From: VAZQ01 sp034669045
GTDB taxonomy: Bacteria; Pseudomonadota; Alphaproteobacteria; Rhizobiales; Xanthobacteraceae
Direction: 5' to 3'
Assembly (NCBI GenBank): GCA_034669045.1
Contig: JAXDOD010000103.1
Location: 1-64,000, forward strand
DNA: 64,000 bases
A program made the position numbers and the translations under genes. Positions 24,782-35,755 of this stretch are shown here, in pieces; within the stretch, counting starts at the first letter, position 1; each line of letters starts with the position of its first letter. Below the pieces are notes generated by a model. That model did not search any database. It was not told the origin of the DNA and saw only the letters and a list, made by a program, of their open reading frames with translations.

Positions 24782-24821
24782 TAGTCAAGTACCGTATAGT
24801 CGCCTAAATTAGGACACTACC
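24782..24821 (-). repeat. Right terminal inverted repeat of the IS1595-like element
   Basis: Read on the minus strand it is GGTAGTGTCC, then TAATTTA, then a 23-base block ending CTTGACTA; this matches the left end in two blocks. Confidence 0.75.
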
Positions 24822-24830
24822 AATATTTCC
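24822..24830. repeat. Target-site duplication, right copy
   Basis: AATATTTCC, identical to 22545-22553, directly outside the right end of the insertion. Confidence 0.8.
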
Positions 24831-27800
24831 GCATCCTGGCCATGCGTATCGGAGCATCCGCGATGCGTCATCCGGGCCCGGGCGTCGGCGACGGCGTGCA
24901 GCCACGCTCGGGGCGCCATCGATGGCATTGATCCTCGGGTCGCTCGGAGTCTACCATAAGTTGAAGACGCTCGTTCGCGGGGGGGCGGGGGCGGGGACAT
25001 GACGACGGGCACCGATTCCACCGGCAGCGGTCCGCTGACCACCGAGCAGATCCTGCGCGAGGAGGCCGCCGCCATCCATGGCGAGGACAAGGTCAGGGCT
25101 GCAACCGGCGCCAATCTCAATCACACGCTCAACAACCTGGATTCCGCCGCCTTGTGCCTGTCAGGCGGCGGCATCCGCAGCGCCGCCTTCGGGCTCGGCG
25201 TGCTTCAGGCGCTGGCGCTGCATCCGCGTGCCGAGGGCAAGGGCACCGCGGCCAACAGCCTCGAGTCCTCCCTGCTCGCGAAATTCCATTATCTGTCGAC
25301 CGTCTCGGGAGGCGGCTACATCGGTAGCTGGTTGTCGGCGTTTCGCAAACGCAGCGACTTCCCGACGGTGTGGCGGGCATTGACCGGACGGCCGAGCGGA
25401 CCCAACGTCGAGCCGCCGCCGCTCGCCTGGCTTCGTTCCTACAGCAACTATATCACCGCGAAGCTCGGCCTGACCTCGGCCGACACTTGGACCGCGGTGG
25501 CGCAATACGTCGGCAACCTCCTCCTCAACTGGCTGATCATCCTGCCGGTTGTCTGCATCCCCATTCTCGTCCTGAAAATCCTGGCGGTCCTGCTCGATGC
25601 CGTGATGCTTGTGAGAAACTGGAATCCCCGCCACCTGTTCGCGGTCGAGGATGTCTGTACGATCAATTGGCAGCCCTATGCGCTGTTCGCCGTCGGAGGC
25701 GCCGCCTGCCTGATTGTCGCGCTCGGCTTCCTGACGCATTCGCGGCCATCGCGGCAGCTCGAGGACACGAAAGCAGAACGCATCGGCGTCGATCAGACGG
25801 CCTTCATCTGGGGATTCCTCATTTGGTCCGTTCTGGCCGCGGTCGCGTTGTCGCAGGTCGTGGGCTCCGACCCGATCGGCAAACTCTTCGTGAAGCTTGG
25901 GAGCGCCTGCAACGCGATATCCCAGGATGCGACCGGCCTGCTCAGGCCGCTCTTTCCTCTGTGGCAATTCCTCGCAGCCGGCGCGCTGGTCGGCTTCGTC
26001 GTCTACGCGGCGGGATGGATCGTGGGCTGGCCGCGCAAACGCGACGTCCGCGATTTCGCCCTCTGGAGCGCATCGGGCGTGGTGTACGGCGCGCTCGTAG
26101 CTCTTGGCTTCTACCTCTATCTGATTATCCCGGGAGCGGACGAGAAACAGGCGGAGCTGGCCAAGTTCACCGACAGCCCCGCCATGTACCTCACGTTCTG
26201 GGCTCCCTGGATGCTTTGTTCCCAGGTGATTGCGCTGACGATCTTCGTCGGCTTGATCAGCTATCAAAAACGTTTCGATGCCGATCGGGAATGGATCAGC
26301 CGCGCGGCCGGCTGGATCATCGTCGCCGCGATCGGCTGGTTGGTGATGACGTTTCTGGTCTTTGCCGGGCTCTTGACGTTGCTGCAGTCGGGATTTGCGG
26401 CGAAGATCGGCGTCTTCGTGGGCACCTATCTGGTTCCCATCGGCGCCCTCGCCGGTCTCGTTACGGCTCTGGCGGGCTGGAGCAGCGTTACAAAGACCAA
26501 GCCTGGCTCAAAGGATGTCTCCTCCCGAGCCGCCGATTACCTGCTCGCGGTCTCCGCGCCGTTGTTCGTCGCAGGCTTGATTTCCGCTCTCTCGATCGCA
26601 CTCGACAAATTGCTGCTCGGCAAGATGTTGTTCCAAGATTATTCGATGATGAAAATAATGCCGCTGACCACCATGGACCCGCGCGGCACCTTTGCCAACG
26701 TGTGGAACAATACCCTGCTGTGGCTGTTGCTGGGCCTCGGCGTTTCGTGTCTGGCCGGCTTCGTTGCCTCCCGCCGCATCAACATCAACCGCTTTTCACT
26801 TCACGCATTCTATCGCAACCGGCTCATTCGGGCGTTTCTGGGCGCGTCGCGCCTGCGTCAGCCGGATGCATTCACCGGGCTCGACGAGGCGGACAATCCG
26901 AGGATGCACACCTTGTGGCCGCCCAAGGCAGGGAGCGGCTGGCAGCCGTTCCACGTCGTCAACGTCACGCTCAATGTCGTTTCGTCGAAACGGCTGGCAT
27001 GGCAGGAGCGCAAGGCCGCGCCATTCACGGTGAGCCCGCTCCACAGCGGCACCGGCAGCCGGTCGGTTTCGAGACCGACCCCGATCGGGGCGGAGGCGAT
27101 CCCGGTCGGCGCCTATCGACCAAGCCTCGAATACGGCGGCCGCGGCACCAAGCCGAGCCAATCGGGCATTACGCTGGGAACCGCGATGGCGATCTCGGGT
27201 GCGGCAGCGAGCCCGAACATGGGCTATCATTCGTCACCCGCGATGACGCTGCTGATGGCGATGTTCAACGTGCGTCTCGGCTGGTGGCTCGGCAATCCGG
27301 GGCCGGAGGGCGAGCAGACCTACTTCCGCGACGGGCCGCAGACCGCGGTCGTCCCGCTGCTGCAGGAAACCTTCGGCCTCACGACCGATGACAGCAAATA
27401 CATCTATCTGTCCGACGGCGGCCATTTCGAGAACCTCGGGCTCTATGAAATGGTGCGCAGGCGATGCCGATGCATCCTGGTCAGCGACGCCGGATGCGAC
27501 CCCAACTATGGCTTCGAAGACGTCGGCAACGCCCTGCGCAAGATCGCCATCGACCTCGGTGTGCCGATCACCTTCAAGAAGCTTGAAAGCTTGAGCAAGC
27601 GGCAAAAGAAGAACCGCGATCCCGAGACATACCATCCCTATTGCGCGGTCGGTGAAATCGACTATTCAGCCGCGGATGGCCACGGCGAGAATGGCTACAT
27701 CCTCTACGTGAAGCCCGGGTACCATGGAACCGAGAATGCGGGAATCAGGGCCTACGCGATCGCAAACCCGATCTTTCCGCACGAGGCCACGTCCGACCAG

Positions 27801-27954
27801 TTCTTCAGCGAGTCGCAATTCGAGAGTTATCGCTCGCTCGGCTTCGAGATCGTGAACGACGTCCTCGCGCGCGCATTCCCGCACGTCACCCCGCCCGAAG
27901 ATCGGTCCTTGAAGGCAATCTTCGGCGCCATAGGACGGCTGGAAATTCCAGCCG

Positions 27955-30396
<2,442 letters not shown>

Positions 30397-30745
30397 GTTT
30401 GGACCTTCAAGGAGGTGCGAAAACGCACGAAATCCACGTGCTTTGGTGTGACACGAACAGGGGGTGGCGTACAGGCTAAAGTGATCTCGATTAATATATT
30501 GATTCGTAAGCAAATTTAAAGGTCTCGGGCGGTGAAAAACGGGGTCGGAAACGCGCCTCGGAAACGGCCGGATCGGCGCCGCGAGGAGGCCTCCGCAACC
30601 GCCCGCGTCGGGGGCCGCTGTCGCGGCGGTCGGCGCCGCCCTGGGGATGGAATGAAAATTGCTCGCGACCAAGGCTGCGGCGCGCTACCGACTGCTGGAC
30701 GCTTCGAGCCCAAGGCGGCGCCGGCGCGTCCTCGCGGAGAACCAG
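30397..30745. other. Divergent intergenic region, gyrB/biuret hydrolase
   Basis: 349 bp without a gene. It contains a short AT-rich island (about 30479-30523, ATTAATATATTGATTCG) in otherwise GC-rich DNA, the most likely place for the gyrB promoter. No clear operator was seen. The right half is GC-rich and in frame with the downstream gene but lacks coding character. Confidence 0.5.
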
Positions 30746-31429
30746 ATGACCGGGCGACATGTGAATTCCGATCCCTATCCGTGGCCGTTCAACGGCGACC
30801 TGCGGGCGCAGAACACGGCTCTCATCATCATCGACATGCAGACCGACTTTTGCGGCGTCGGCGGCTACGTCGACACGATGGGCTACGATCTCTCGCTGAC
30901 GCGGGCGCCGATCCGGCCGATCCGCGATGTGCTCGCCGCCATGCGCGCGAACGGCTTCCACGTCTTCCATACCCGCGAAGGGCATCGTCCCGACCTGACC
31001 GATCTGCCGGCCAACAAGCGCTGGCGGTCGCAACGCATCGGCGCCGGGATCGGCGATCCGGGACCGTGCGGGCGGATTCTCGTCCGCGGCGAGCCGGGCT
31101 GGGACATCATCCCCGACCTCGCGCCGCACGACGGCGAGCCGATCATCGACAAGCCGGGGAAAGGTTCGTTCTTCGCCACCGACCTCGAACTCATGCTGCG
31201 GCTGCGCGGCATCCAGAACGTCGTCCTGACCGGCATCACGACCGATGTCTGCGTCCATACGACGATGCGCGAGGCCAACGACCGCGGCTTCGAATGCCTG
31301 CTGCTCGAGGATTGCTGCGGCGCGACCGATCGAGGAAACCACGACCACGCCGTCAAGATGATCAAGATGCAGGGCGGAGTCTTCGGGGCGGTTTCGGATT
31401 CGGCGGCTTTCGTCGCGGCCCTTGCGTAG
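30746..31429 (+). CDS. biuH: Biuret amidohydrolase-like cysteine hydrolase
   Basis: A 227-residue isochorismatase-like hydrolase. From memory it matches the Rhizobium leguminosarum biuret hydrolase very closely through its length (DPYPWPFNG, LPANKRWRSQRIGAGIGDPG, GEPGWDIIP, CVHTTMREANDRGFECLLLE). The catalytic triad maps to D30, K136 and C169. The enzyme converts biuret to allophanate and ammonia, a step of s-triazine and biuret nitrogen use. ATG 30746 has GGAGA 7-8 bases upstream. No allophanate hydrolase or cyanuric acid hydrolase gene is nearby. Alternative: a RutB-like ureidoacrylate hydrolase, less likely. Confidence 0.82.
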   Translation: MTGRHVNSDPYPWPFNGDLRAQNTALIIIDMQTDFCGVGGYVDTMGYDLSLTRAPIRPIRDVLAAMRANGFHVFHTREGHRPDLTDLPANKRWRSQRIGAGIGDPGPCGRILVRGEPGWDIIPDLAPHDGEPIIDKPGKGSFFATDLELMLRLRGIQNVVLTGITTDVCVHTTMREANDRGFECLLLEDCCGATDRGNHDHAVKMIKMQGGVFGAVSDSAAFVAALA

Positions 31430-31592
31430 GCCGCGGCACGTTGCGTGCGATATCCTCACCCCGACAGCATGCCGTCACACCCTTGTTGGCGATGCGCTTG
31501 GCAAGCCGATGAGGGACTGGCTGCACCAGCGCGAGAATAACCTGCTTCATCGGCTAAGTTCAGGGGAACCAATCCCCGGGCCGACGGCGTCC

Positions 31593-32741
31593 TCAGGGGG
31601 ATCCCCGCGGCTCGATCCGGCCCGGCGACACCTGGAAGACCTGCGCGCTGCGCTCGATCTCCGCGAAGGCCGCCGCGTCGGCGCCGGTCATCCAGACCTG
31701 CGCGCCGAGCCGCGCCAGCTCCCCATGGAGCGCCGTCCGGCGCGCCGGGTCGAGATGCGCGACCACCTCGTCAAGCAGCAGCACCGGTGCCGCGCCGGCC
31801 ATTTCGGCGAGCAGGCCTGCGTGCGCGAGCACCAGCCCGATGAGCAATGCCTTCTGCTCGCCGGTCGAGGCGTCGGCCGCCGGAATCGACTTGGCCGCAT
31901 AGCCGACCGCGAGATCGGTCAGATGCGGCCCGTCGAGCGTGCGCCCGGCGGCGGCGTCGCGCGTGCGGTTGTTCCTGAGCACGGTCCGATAGCGGTCCTC
32001 CACCTCGACCGCGGGATGGGCCGGCAGCAGCCGTTCCATCCAGCCGTCGAGCGCGATGTCGGCAGCGGGAAAAAGCGAGGCCGGGTCGCGCCGTGCCGCG
32101 AGCGCCGCCTGCAGCCGCGCGACGGTCTCCGCCCGCAGCGCCGCGACCGCGACCGCGAGTTCGGCGGTTTCGTGCTCGATGGCGTCGAGCCAGTGCGGAT
32201 CCGGCCGCGGATCCTCCAGCAGCCGGTTGCGCGAGCGCAGCGCCCGTTCCAGCGCGTTGACCCGGCTCATGTGCTCGGCATCGACCGCGAGCACCAGCCG
32301 GTCGAGGAAACGGCGCCGCTCCGAGCCGGGACCGTTGAACAGTGCGTCCATCGCCGGCACCAGCCAGATCACGCGCAAATGGTCGGCGAACGCGGCCGCC
32401 GAGGAAACCGGTTCGCGGTCGATGCGGCATTTGCGTGCCGTCGGTGCACTCTCTCCGAGCGGCGCGTCGATGCCGGTGCCGAGCGAGGCAAGCCCGAGCG
32501 CGCCCTCGACGTCGGCCGCCACCGCCCACGAGCCGTTCCCTTCGGAGAACGCCAGTTCGTCGAGCGTCGCGCGGCGCAGGCCGCGGCCCGGCCCGAGCAG
32601 CGAGATCGCCTCGATCAGGTTGGTCTTGCCGGCGCCGTTCGGGCCCGTGAGCACCACGGTTTGCGCGCCGACGTCGATCTGCGCCGCGTGATAGCTGCGG
32701 AAGTGGGTCAGCGTCAGGCGGGTGAGTCGGGCAGCGGGCAT
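31593..32741 (-). CDS. recF: DNA replication and repair protein RecF
   Basis: A 382-residue SMC-like ATPase: N-terminal LTRLTLTHFRSYHAAQID, Walker A GPNGAGKTNLIEA (30s), ABC signature region SAADASTGEQKALLIGLVLAHA and Walker B APVLLLDEVVAHLD. It loads RecA at gaps with RecO/RecR. ATG 32741 (MPAARLTRL) is chosen; upstream in-frame residues are not family-like. It follows the dnaN gene in the usual order but a small plus-strand gene and a minus-strand secreted-protein gene intervene. Confidence 0.95.
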   Translation of the reverse strand: MPAARLTRLTLTHFRSYHAAQIDVGAQTVVLTGPNGAGKTNLIEAISLLGPGRGLRRATLDELAFSEGNGSWAVAADVEGALGLASLGTGIDAPLGESAPTARKCRIDREPVSSAAAFADHLRVIWLVPAMDALFNGPGSERRRFLDRLVLAVDAEHMSRVNALERALRSRNRLLEDPRPDPHWLDAIEHETAELAVAVAALRAETVARLQAALAARRDPASLFPAADIALDGWMERLLPAHPAVEVEDRYRTVLRNNRTRDAAAGRTLDGPHLTDLAVGYAAKSIPAADASTGEQKALLIGLVLAHAGLLAEMAGAAPVLLLDEVVAHLDPARRTALHGELARLGAQVWMTGADAAAFAEIERSAQVFQVSPGRIEPRGSP

Positions 32742-32915
32742 AGCGAGCTTTTGTGACAGAGGAAAACGACGCCGCAACAATTCAACATGATGAAATTGCA
32801 CGATATTTGCAGTCTGGCCAGCCGGAACCAAGGGCGACGACAGCGCTTAACCCTCATGGGAGAGCGCGCGCGCGGGCCGCCGGCTGGCGAACCGTGAGCG
32901 GTCACGGAGACAGCC

Positions 32916-33110
32916 ATGGCCAGCAGGGGCAAATTACAGGACGTGGCGGCGCGGCATCTCCTCGAAGCGATCGAGGGCGTGCGCCGGGATCTCGCCAAGG
33001 TCGAGCTGTGGGCCGGCGCCGTCAACGGGCTGTCGCAGCCAGTGCCCGATTACGATCCCAAGCAATGCAAGATCTGGCTGCCGCCCGAGCAGGCCGCCAG
33101 GCTGAAATAG
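32916..33110 (+). CDS. Small conserved hypothetical protein
   Basis: A 64-residue soluble protein (MASRGKLQDVAARHLLEAIE ... WLPPEQAARLK) with a helical N-terminal half. ATG 32916 follows GGAGACAGCC, a good ribosome site. It sits between divergent recF and a convergent secreted-protein gene. Function not recognised; the balanced composition and ribosome site favour a real gene. Confidence 0.65.
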   Translation: MASRGKLQDVAARHLLEAIEGVRRDLAKVELWAGAVNGLSQPVPDYDPKQCKIWLPPEQAARLK

Positions 33111-33132
33111 CGCGGCGGCCAGGCGAGAGCGA

Positions 33133-33978
33133 TTACTTCTTCGCCTGCTCGAAATAGCGCAAGTCCGGCGGCTTCTGGCCCTTCTTGGCGGGCATCAAAT
33201 AGCCGTCCGCGCTCCTCATGTAGTTCTCGTCCTGAATGCGGACGTGCTCGTTGCCCTCGGCGCAGATCGCTTCCACCCAGATCGGATTGCGCTCGCGAAC
33301 GTAGCGCTTCTTTATGGTCCAGGGCCGCGTCAGGGCGTTGTCGATCGTCGTGATTTCATCGTGAAGGAGGTCCGGGTTCGCCTGGTCGAGGAATATCCGT
33401 TCCTTGACGATGGTCTTGTTATCGACGTGCAGCGGAAGGCCGCTGGCATCGAAGGCGCGCGGCCCTTTCAGAAGGCGCGTCTCGACCGCAAGCACGTCGT
33501 ATTTGCCATCGGCATCCTCGTCGATCCATTTGCCGATCGAATAACCCATGAAGGAGGGCTCGAAGTCCTCGGGGAAATCGCGGCCATCGGTGAAGATCCG
33601 CCGCAGCATGCTCAGGTACTCGATCATGATGTAGGTGGTCTTCGGCATGACGACCATTTCCATCGGGAAGATCACGTTCATCGCGCGCGGCATGCCGTCC
33701 GGGATGCAGGTATAGGTCGGGTCGGTGCCTTGGCCGCCGGCGGCCTGCTCCGCCCTGTTGGCCTCGAAGATCGCCTGGTATTCGGGTGTCAGCGGGGGCT
33801 TTTCCACCTGGGTCGTGGACCTGTTGGTGCCGTCGAAAAAGTTTCCGATGCCGGGCGGCCGCTTCCACTGCCCCGTCAAGTCGGGGAATTTGGATTGATC
33901 GAACGCCTGGGCGCCCGCAATCGTCAGGCACACCGCCGCAGCCGTCGCCAGTGCACCGATCGCGCACCTGTAAAGCAT
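33133..33978 (-). CDS. Secreted hypothetical protein
   Basis: A 281-residue protein with a clear Sec signal (MLYRCAIGALATAAAVCLTIAGAQA|FDQSK). The mature part begins FPDLTGQWKRPPG and is soluble, with aromatic and acidic patches (CIPDGMPRAMNVIFPMEMV, WIDEDADGKYDVLAVETR). ATG 33978 has GGGAGGA upstream. No enzymatic motif is recognised; similar proteins occur in bradyrhizobia and in aromatic- or steroid-degrading bacteria (recollection). It interrupts the dnaN-recF neighbourhood. Confidence 0.8.
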   Translation of the reverse strand: MLYRCAIGALATAAAVCLTIAGAQAFDQSKFPDLTGQWKRPPGIGNFFDGTNRSTTQVEKPPLTPEYQAIFEANRAEQAAGGQGTDPTYTCIPDGMPRAMNVIFPMEMVVMPKTTYIMIEYLSMLRRIFTDGRDFPEDFEPSFMGYSIGKWIDEDADGKYDVLAVETRLLKGPRAFDASGLPLHVDNKTIVKERIFLDQANPDLLHDEITTIDNALTRPWTIKKRYVRERNPIWVEAICAEGNEHVRIQDENYMRSADGYLMPAKKGQKPPDLRYFEQAKK

Positions 33979-34305
33979 GACCGTCCTCCCTGATGACCGA
34001 AGGGGCGTTGGACGCATGGCGTGTCCATGACAGGCTTTCGCCCCGGCAGATTTTTATGGCGCAGCCGAAATTTCAGGTGCCCCGGTGCATCGCTTGGCGA
34101 TGCCGTGATGATCAGCGGAAGCTCGTCATCTGGCTTCAGGCTTTTGCGTGATCATCCTTGGCTTGGAATGTCCGCCGCCGGAGAACGCCGAAGCATAACA
34201 CGGCATCCGGCCCGGCGTCATCAAACGCCGTGGAGAAGATTCGTCGATGAGGGTGGGCCGAAAAATTTTCTATGAACCACAATGCGCGTTTATGAACGCG
34301 CCGCC
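33979..34305. other. Intergenic region downstream of dnaN
   Basis: 327 bp without a convincing gene. It contains the leader of the secreted-protein gene (GGGAGGA at its left end) and, at the right end, the hairpin at 34284-34301 just after the dnaN stop. Confidence 0.5.
34284..34301 (-). terminator. Candidate hairpin after dnaN
   Basis: Perfect 7-bp stem GCGCGTT/AACGCGC with a 4-base loop, 4 bp beyond the dnaN stop. The nearest T-run on the minus strand (AAAATTTTT) is about 20 bases further, so intrinsic termination is possible but weak. Confidence 0.35.
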
Positions 34306-35424
34306 TCAGACCCGCATCGGCATCAGCACATAGAGCGCGCCCTTGGAATCCTTGTCCTGGATCAGCGTGGGCGAGCCCGGATCGGCCAGCTTGAGGACCG
34401 CGGCCTCGCCTTCGATCTGCGCGGCAATGTCCAGCAGATAGCGCGAGTTGAAACCGATATCGAGCGGGTCGGAGCCGTATTCGACCTCGACTTCCTCGGT
34501 GGCGCTGCCGGAATCCGGGTTGGTCACCGAGAGCATCAGCTTGCCGGGGCTGAGCGACAGCTTGACGGCGCGCCCGCGCTCGCTCGAGACCGTCGAGACG
34601 CGGTCGACCGCCTGCTCGAATTCCTTCTTGTCGACGATCAGTTCCTTGTCGTTGCCCTGGGGAATGACCCGGCCATAGTCCGGGAAGGTGCCGTCGATCA
34701 GCTTGGAGGTGAGCACCACGTCGCCCAGCGTGAACCGGATCTTGCCTTGCGACAGCTCGATGGCGACCTCCGCTTCGCTGTCCTCGATCAGGCGCTGCAC
34801 CTCGGCGACGGTCTTGCGCGGCACGATGATGCCCGGCATCCCGACGGCGCCAGCCGGCAATGGCAGCTCGACCTGCGCCAGGCGGTGGCCGTCGGTGGCG
34901 ACCGCCCGCAGCATCTGCATCGGGCCGACGCCGGCGCCGTGGAGGTAGATGCCGTTGAGATAGTAGCGCGTCTCCTCGGTCGAGATCGCGAACTGGGTCT
35001 TGTCGATGAGGCGCTTGAGGTCGGCCGCGCCGAGCTTGAAGTTGTGCGTCATGTCACCGGCCGCGAGATCGGGAAAGTCGCTCTCGGGCAGGGTCTGGAG
35101 CGTGAAGCGCGAACGTCCGGCGCGGATCGCGAGCACCGCGCGGTCGCCGGAGGCTTCGAGCACGATCTGCGCGCCCTCGGGGAGCTTGCGCACGATCTCG
35201 TAGAACATGTGGGCCGGGACCGTGGTCGAGCCGCCCGGCGAGACCTCGGCCGCGATCGTCTCGGTGACTTCGAGATCGAGGTCGGTCGCCTTGAAGGACA
35301 GCTTCGAACGATCGGCCTTGATCAGCACGTTGGCCAGGATCGGTATCGTGTTGCGCCGCTCGACCACGCGATGGACGTGGCCGAGCGATTTCAGGAGCTC
35401 TGCGCGCTCGACGGTGACCTTCAT
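34306..35424 (-). CDS. dnaN: DNA polymerase III beta sliding clamp
   Basis: A 372-residue beta clamp: N-terminal MKVTVERAELLKSLGHVHRVVERRNTIPIL, three repeated clamp domains, and the C-terminal YVLMPMRV ending. It forms the dimeric ring that tethers polymerase III. ATG 35424 is the family start; the ORF extension upstream runs through the dnaA-dnaN spacer. It lies 331 bp downstream of dnaA on the same strand. Confidence 0.97.
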   Translation of the reverse strand: MKVTVERAELLKSLGHVHRVVERRNTIPILANVLIKADRSKLSFKATDLDLEVTETIAAEVSPGGSTTVPAHMFYEIVRKLPEGAQIVLEASGDRAVLAIRAGRSRFTLQTLPESDFPDLAAGDMTHNFKLGAADLKRLIDKTQFAISTEETRYYLNGIYLHGAGVGPMQMLRAVATDGHRLAQVELPLPAGAVGMPGIIVPRKTVAEVQRLIEDSEAEVAIELSQGKIRFTLGDVVLTSKLIDGTFPDYGRVIPQGNDKELIVDKKEFEQAVDRVSTVSSERGRAVKLSLSPGKLMLSVTNPDSGSATEEVEVEYGSDPLDIGFNSRYLLDIAAQIEGEAAVLKLADPGSPTLIQDKDSKGALYVLMPMRV

Positions 35425-35524
35425 GGCAACCTCATTCGACCCGGGAACCGCATGCGGCCCGGGGGCACCAAACGTGGCGCGAAGGCGCAGATTGCGCAAG
35501 GGTTTGCGGGCGTGCGGCGGCGCT

Positions 35525-35558
35525 TTATCCAACGCCAATCGTTATCCAACGCCAATCG
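35525..35558. promoter_or_regulatory. Two abutting 17-bp direct repeats upstream of dnaN
   Basis: TTATCCAACGCCAATCG occurs twice head to tail (35525-35541 and 35542-35558), about 100 bp upstream of the dnaN start. Each begins TTATCCA, matching the first seven bases of the DnaA box TTATCCACA. This would suit DnaA-dependent control of dnaN, but binding is inferred only. Confidence 0.6.
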
Positions 35559-35655
35559 TGCGACATCCTGCGCCAACGGGACGGCGCTGCCCGGCCTGCG
35601 GGCGGTTTCACGCTCCCGCGCGGTACGCTGCCGCGCCCGGCCACGGATTGTTCCG

Positions 35656-35704
35656 GCTAGGGCACATCCAGTTTCCGGGAAACCGAACGTGCCCTAGCGT
35701 TTTT
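35656..35704 (+). other. Long stem-loop with nested palindrome
   Basis: Perfect arms GCTAGGGCAC (35656-35665) and GTGCCCTAGC (35689-35698) enclose an inner GTTTCCGGGAAAC palindrome. Five T follow on the plus strand (35700-35704), so it has terminator shape in the direction opposite to dnaA and dnaN; on the minus strand there is no T-run. It may be a dispersed repeat or a structured element between dnaA and dnaN. Confidence 0.6.
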
Positions 35705-35755
35705 GCGTTGGTCGCTTTTCGGACGGAAAACCGGGTTCCGCTTTTCCTGAAAATG

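Larger units (their letters stand above)
22554..24821. mobile_element. IS1595-like insertion element with two passenger genes
   Basis: About 2.27 kb, flanked by AATATTTCC direct repeats and ending in inverted GTAGTGTC octamers. Just inside each end is a further 23-bp inverted match (22563-22585 against 24782-24804; 19 of 23 positions agree by eye). The right end has about 8 extra bases between the two blocks. Contents: a plus-strand single-TM protein gene, a minus-strand two-TM gene and the minus-strand transposase. Interior DNA is visibly more AT-rich than the flanks. Intact ends and a perfect duplication point to a fairly recent insertion between the MFS and patatin genes. Confidence 0.85.
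35425..35755. other. dnaA-dnaN intergenic region
   Basis: 331 bp. Besides the 17-bp repeats it contains a 10-bp-arm stem-loop near the dnaA end (35656-35698). No small gene is apparent. Confidence 0.5.

Noticed and set aside
22554..24821. Composite transposon or integron reading of the insertion
   Set aside because: Only one transposase, one pair of ends and one target duplication; no integrase or attC-like sites.
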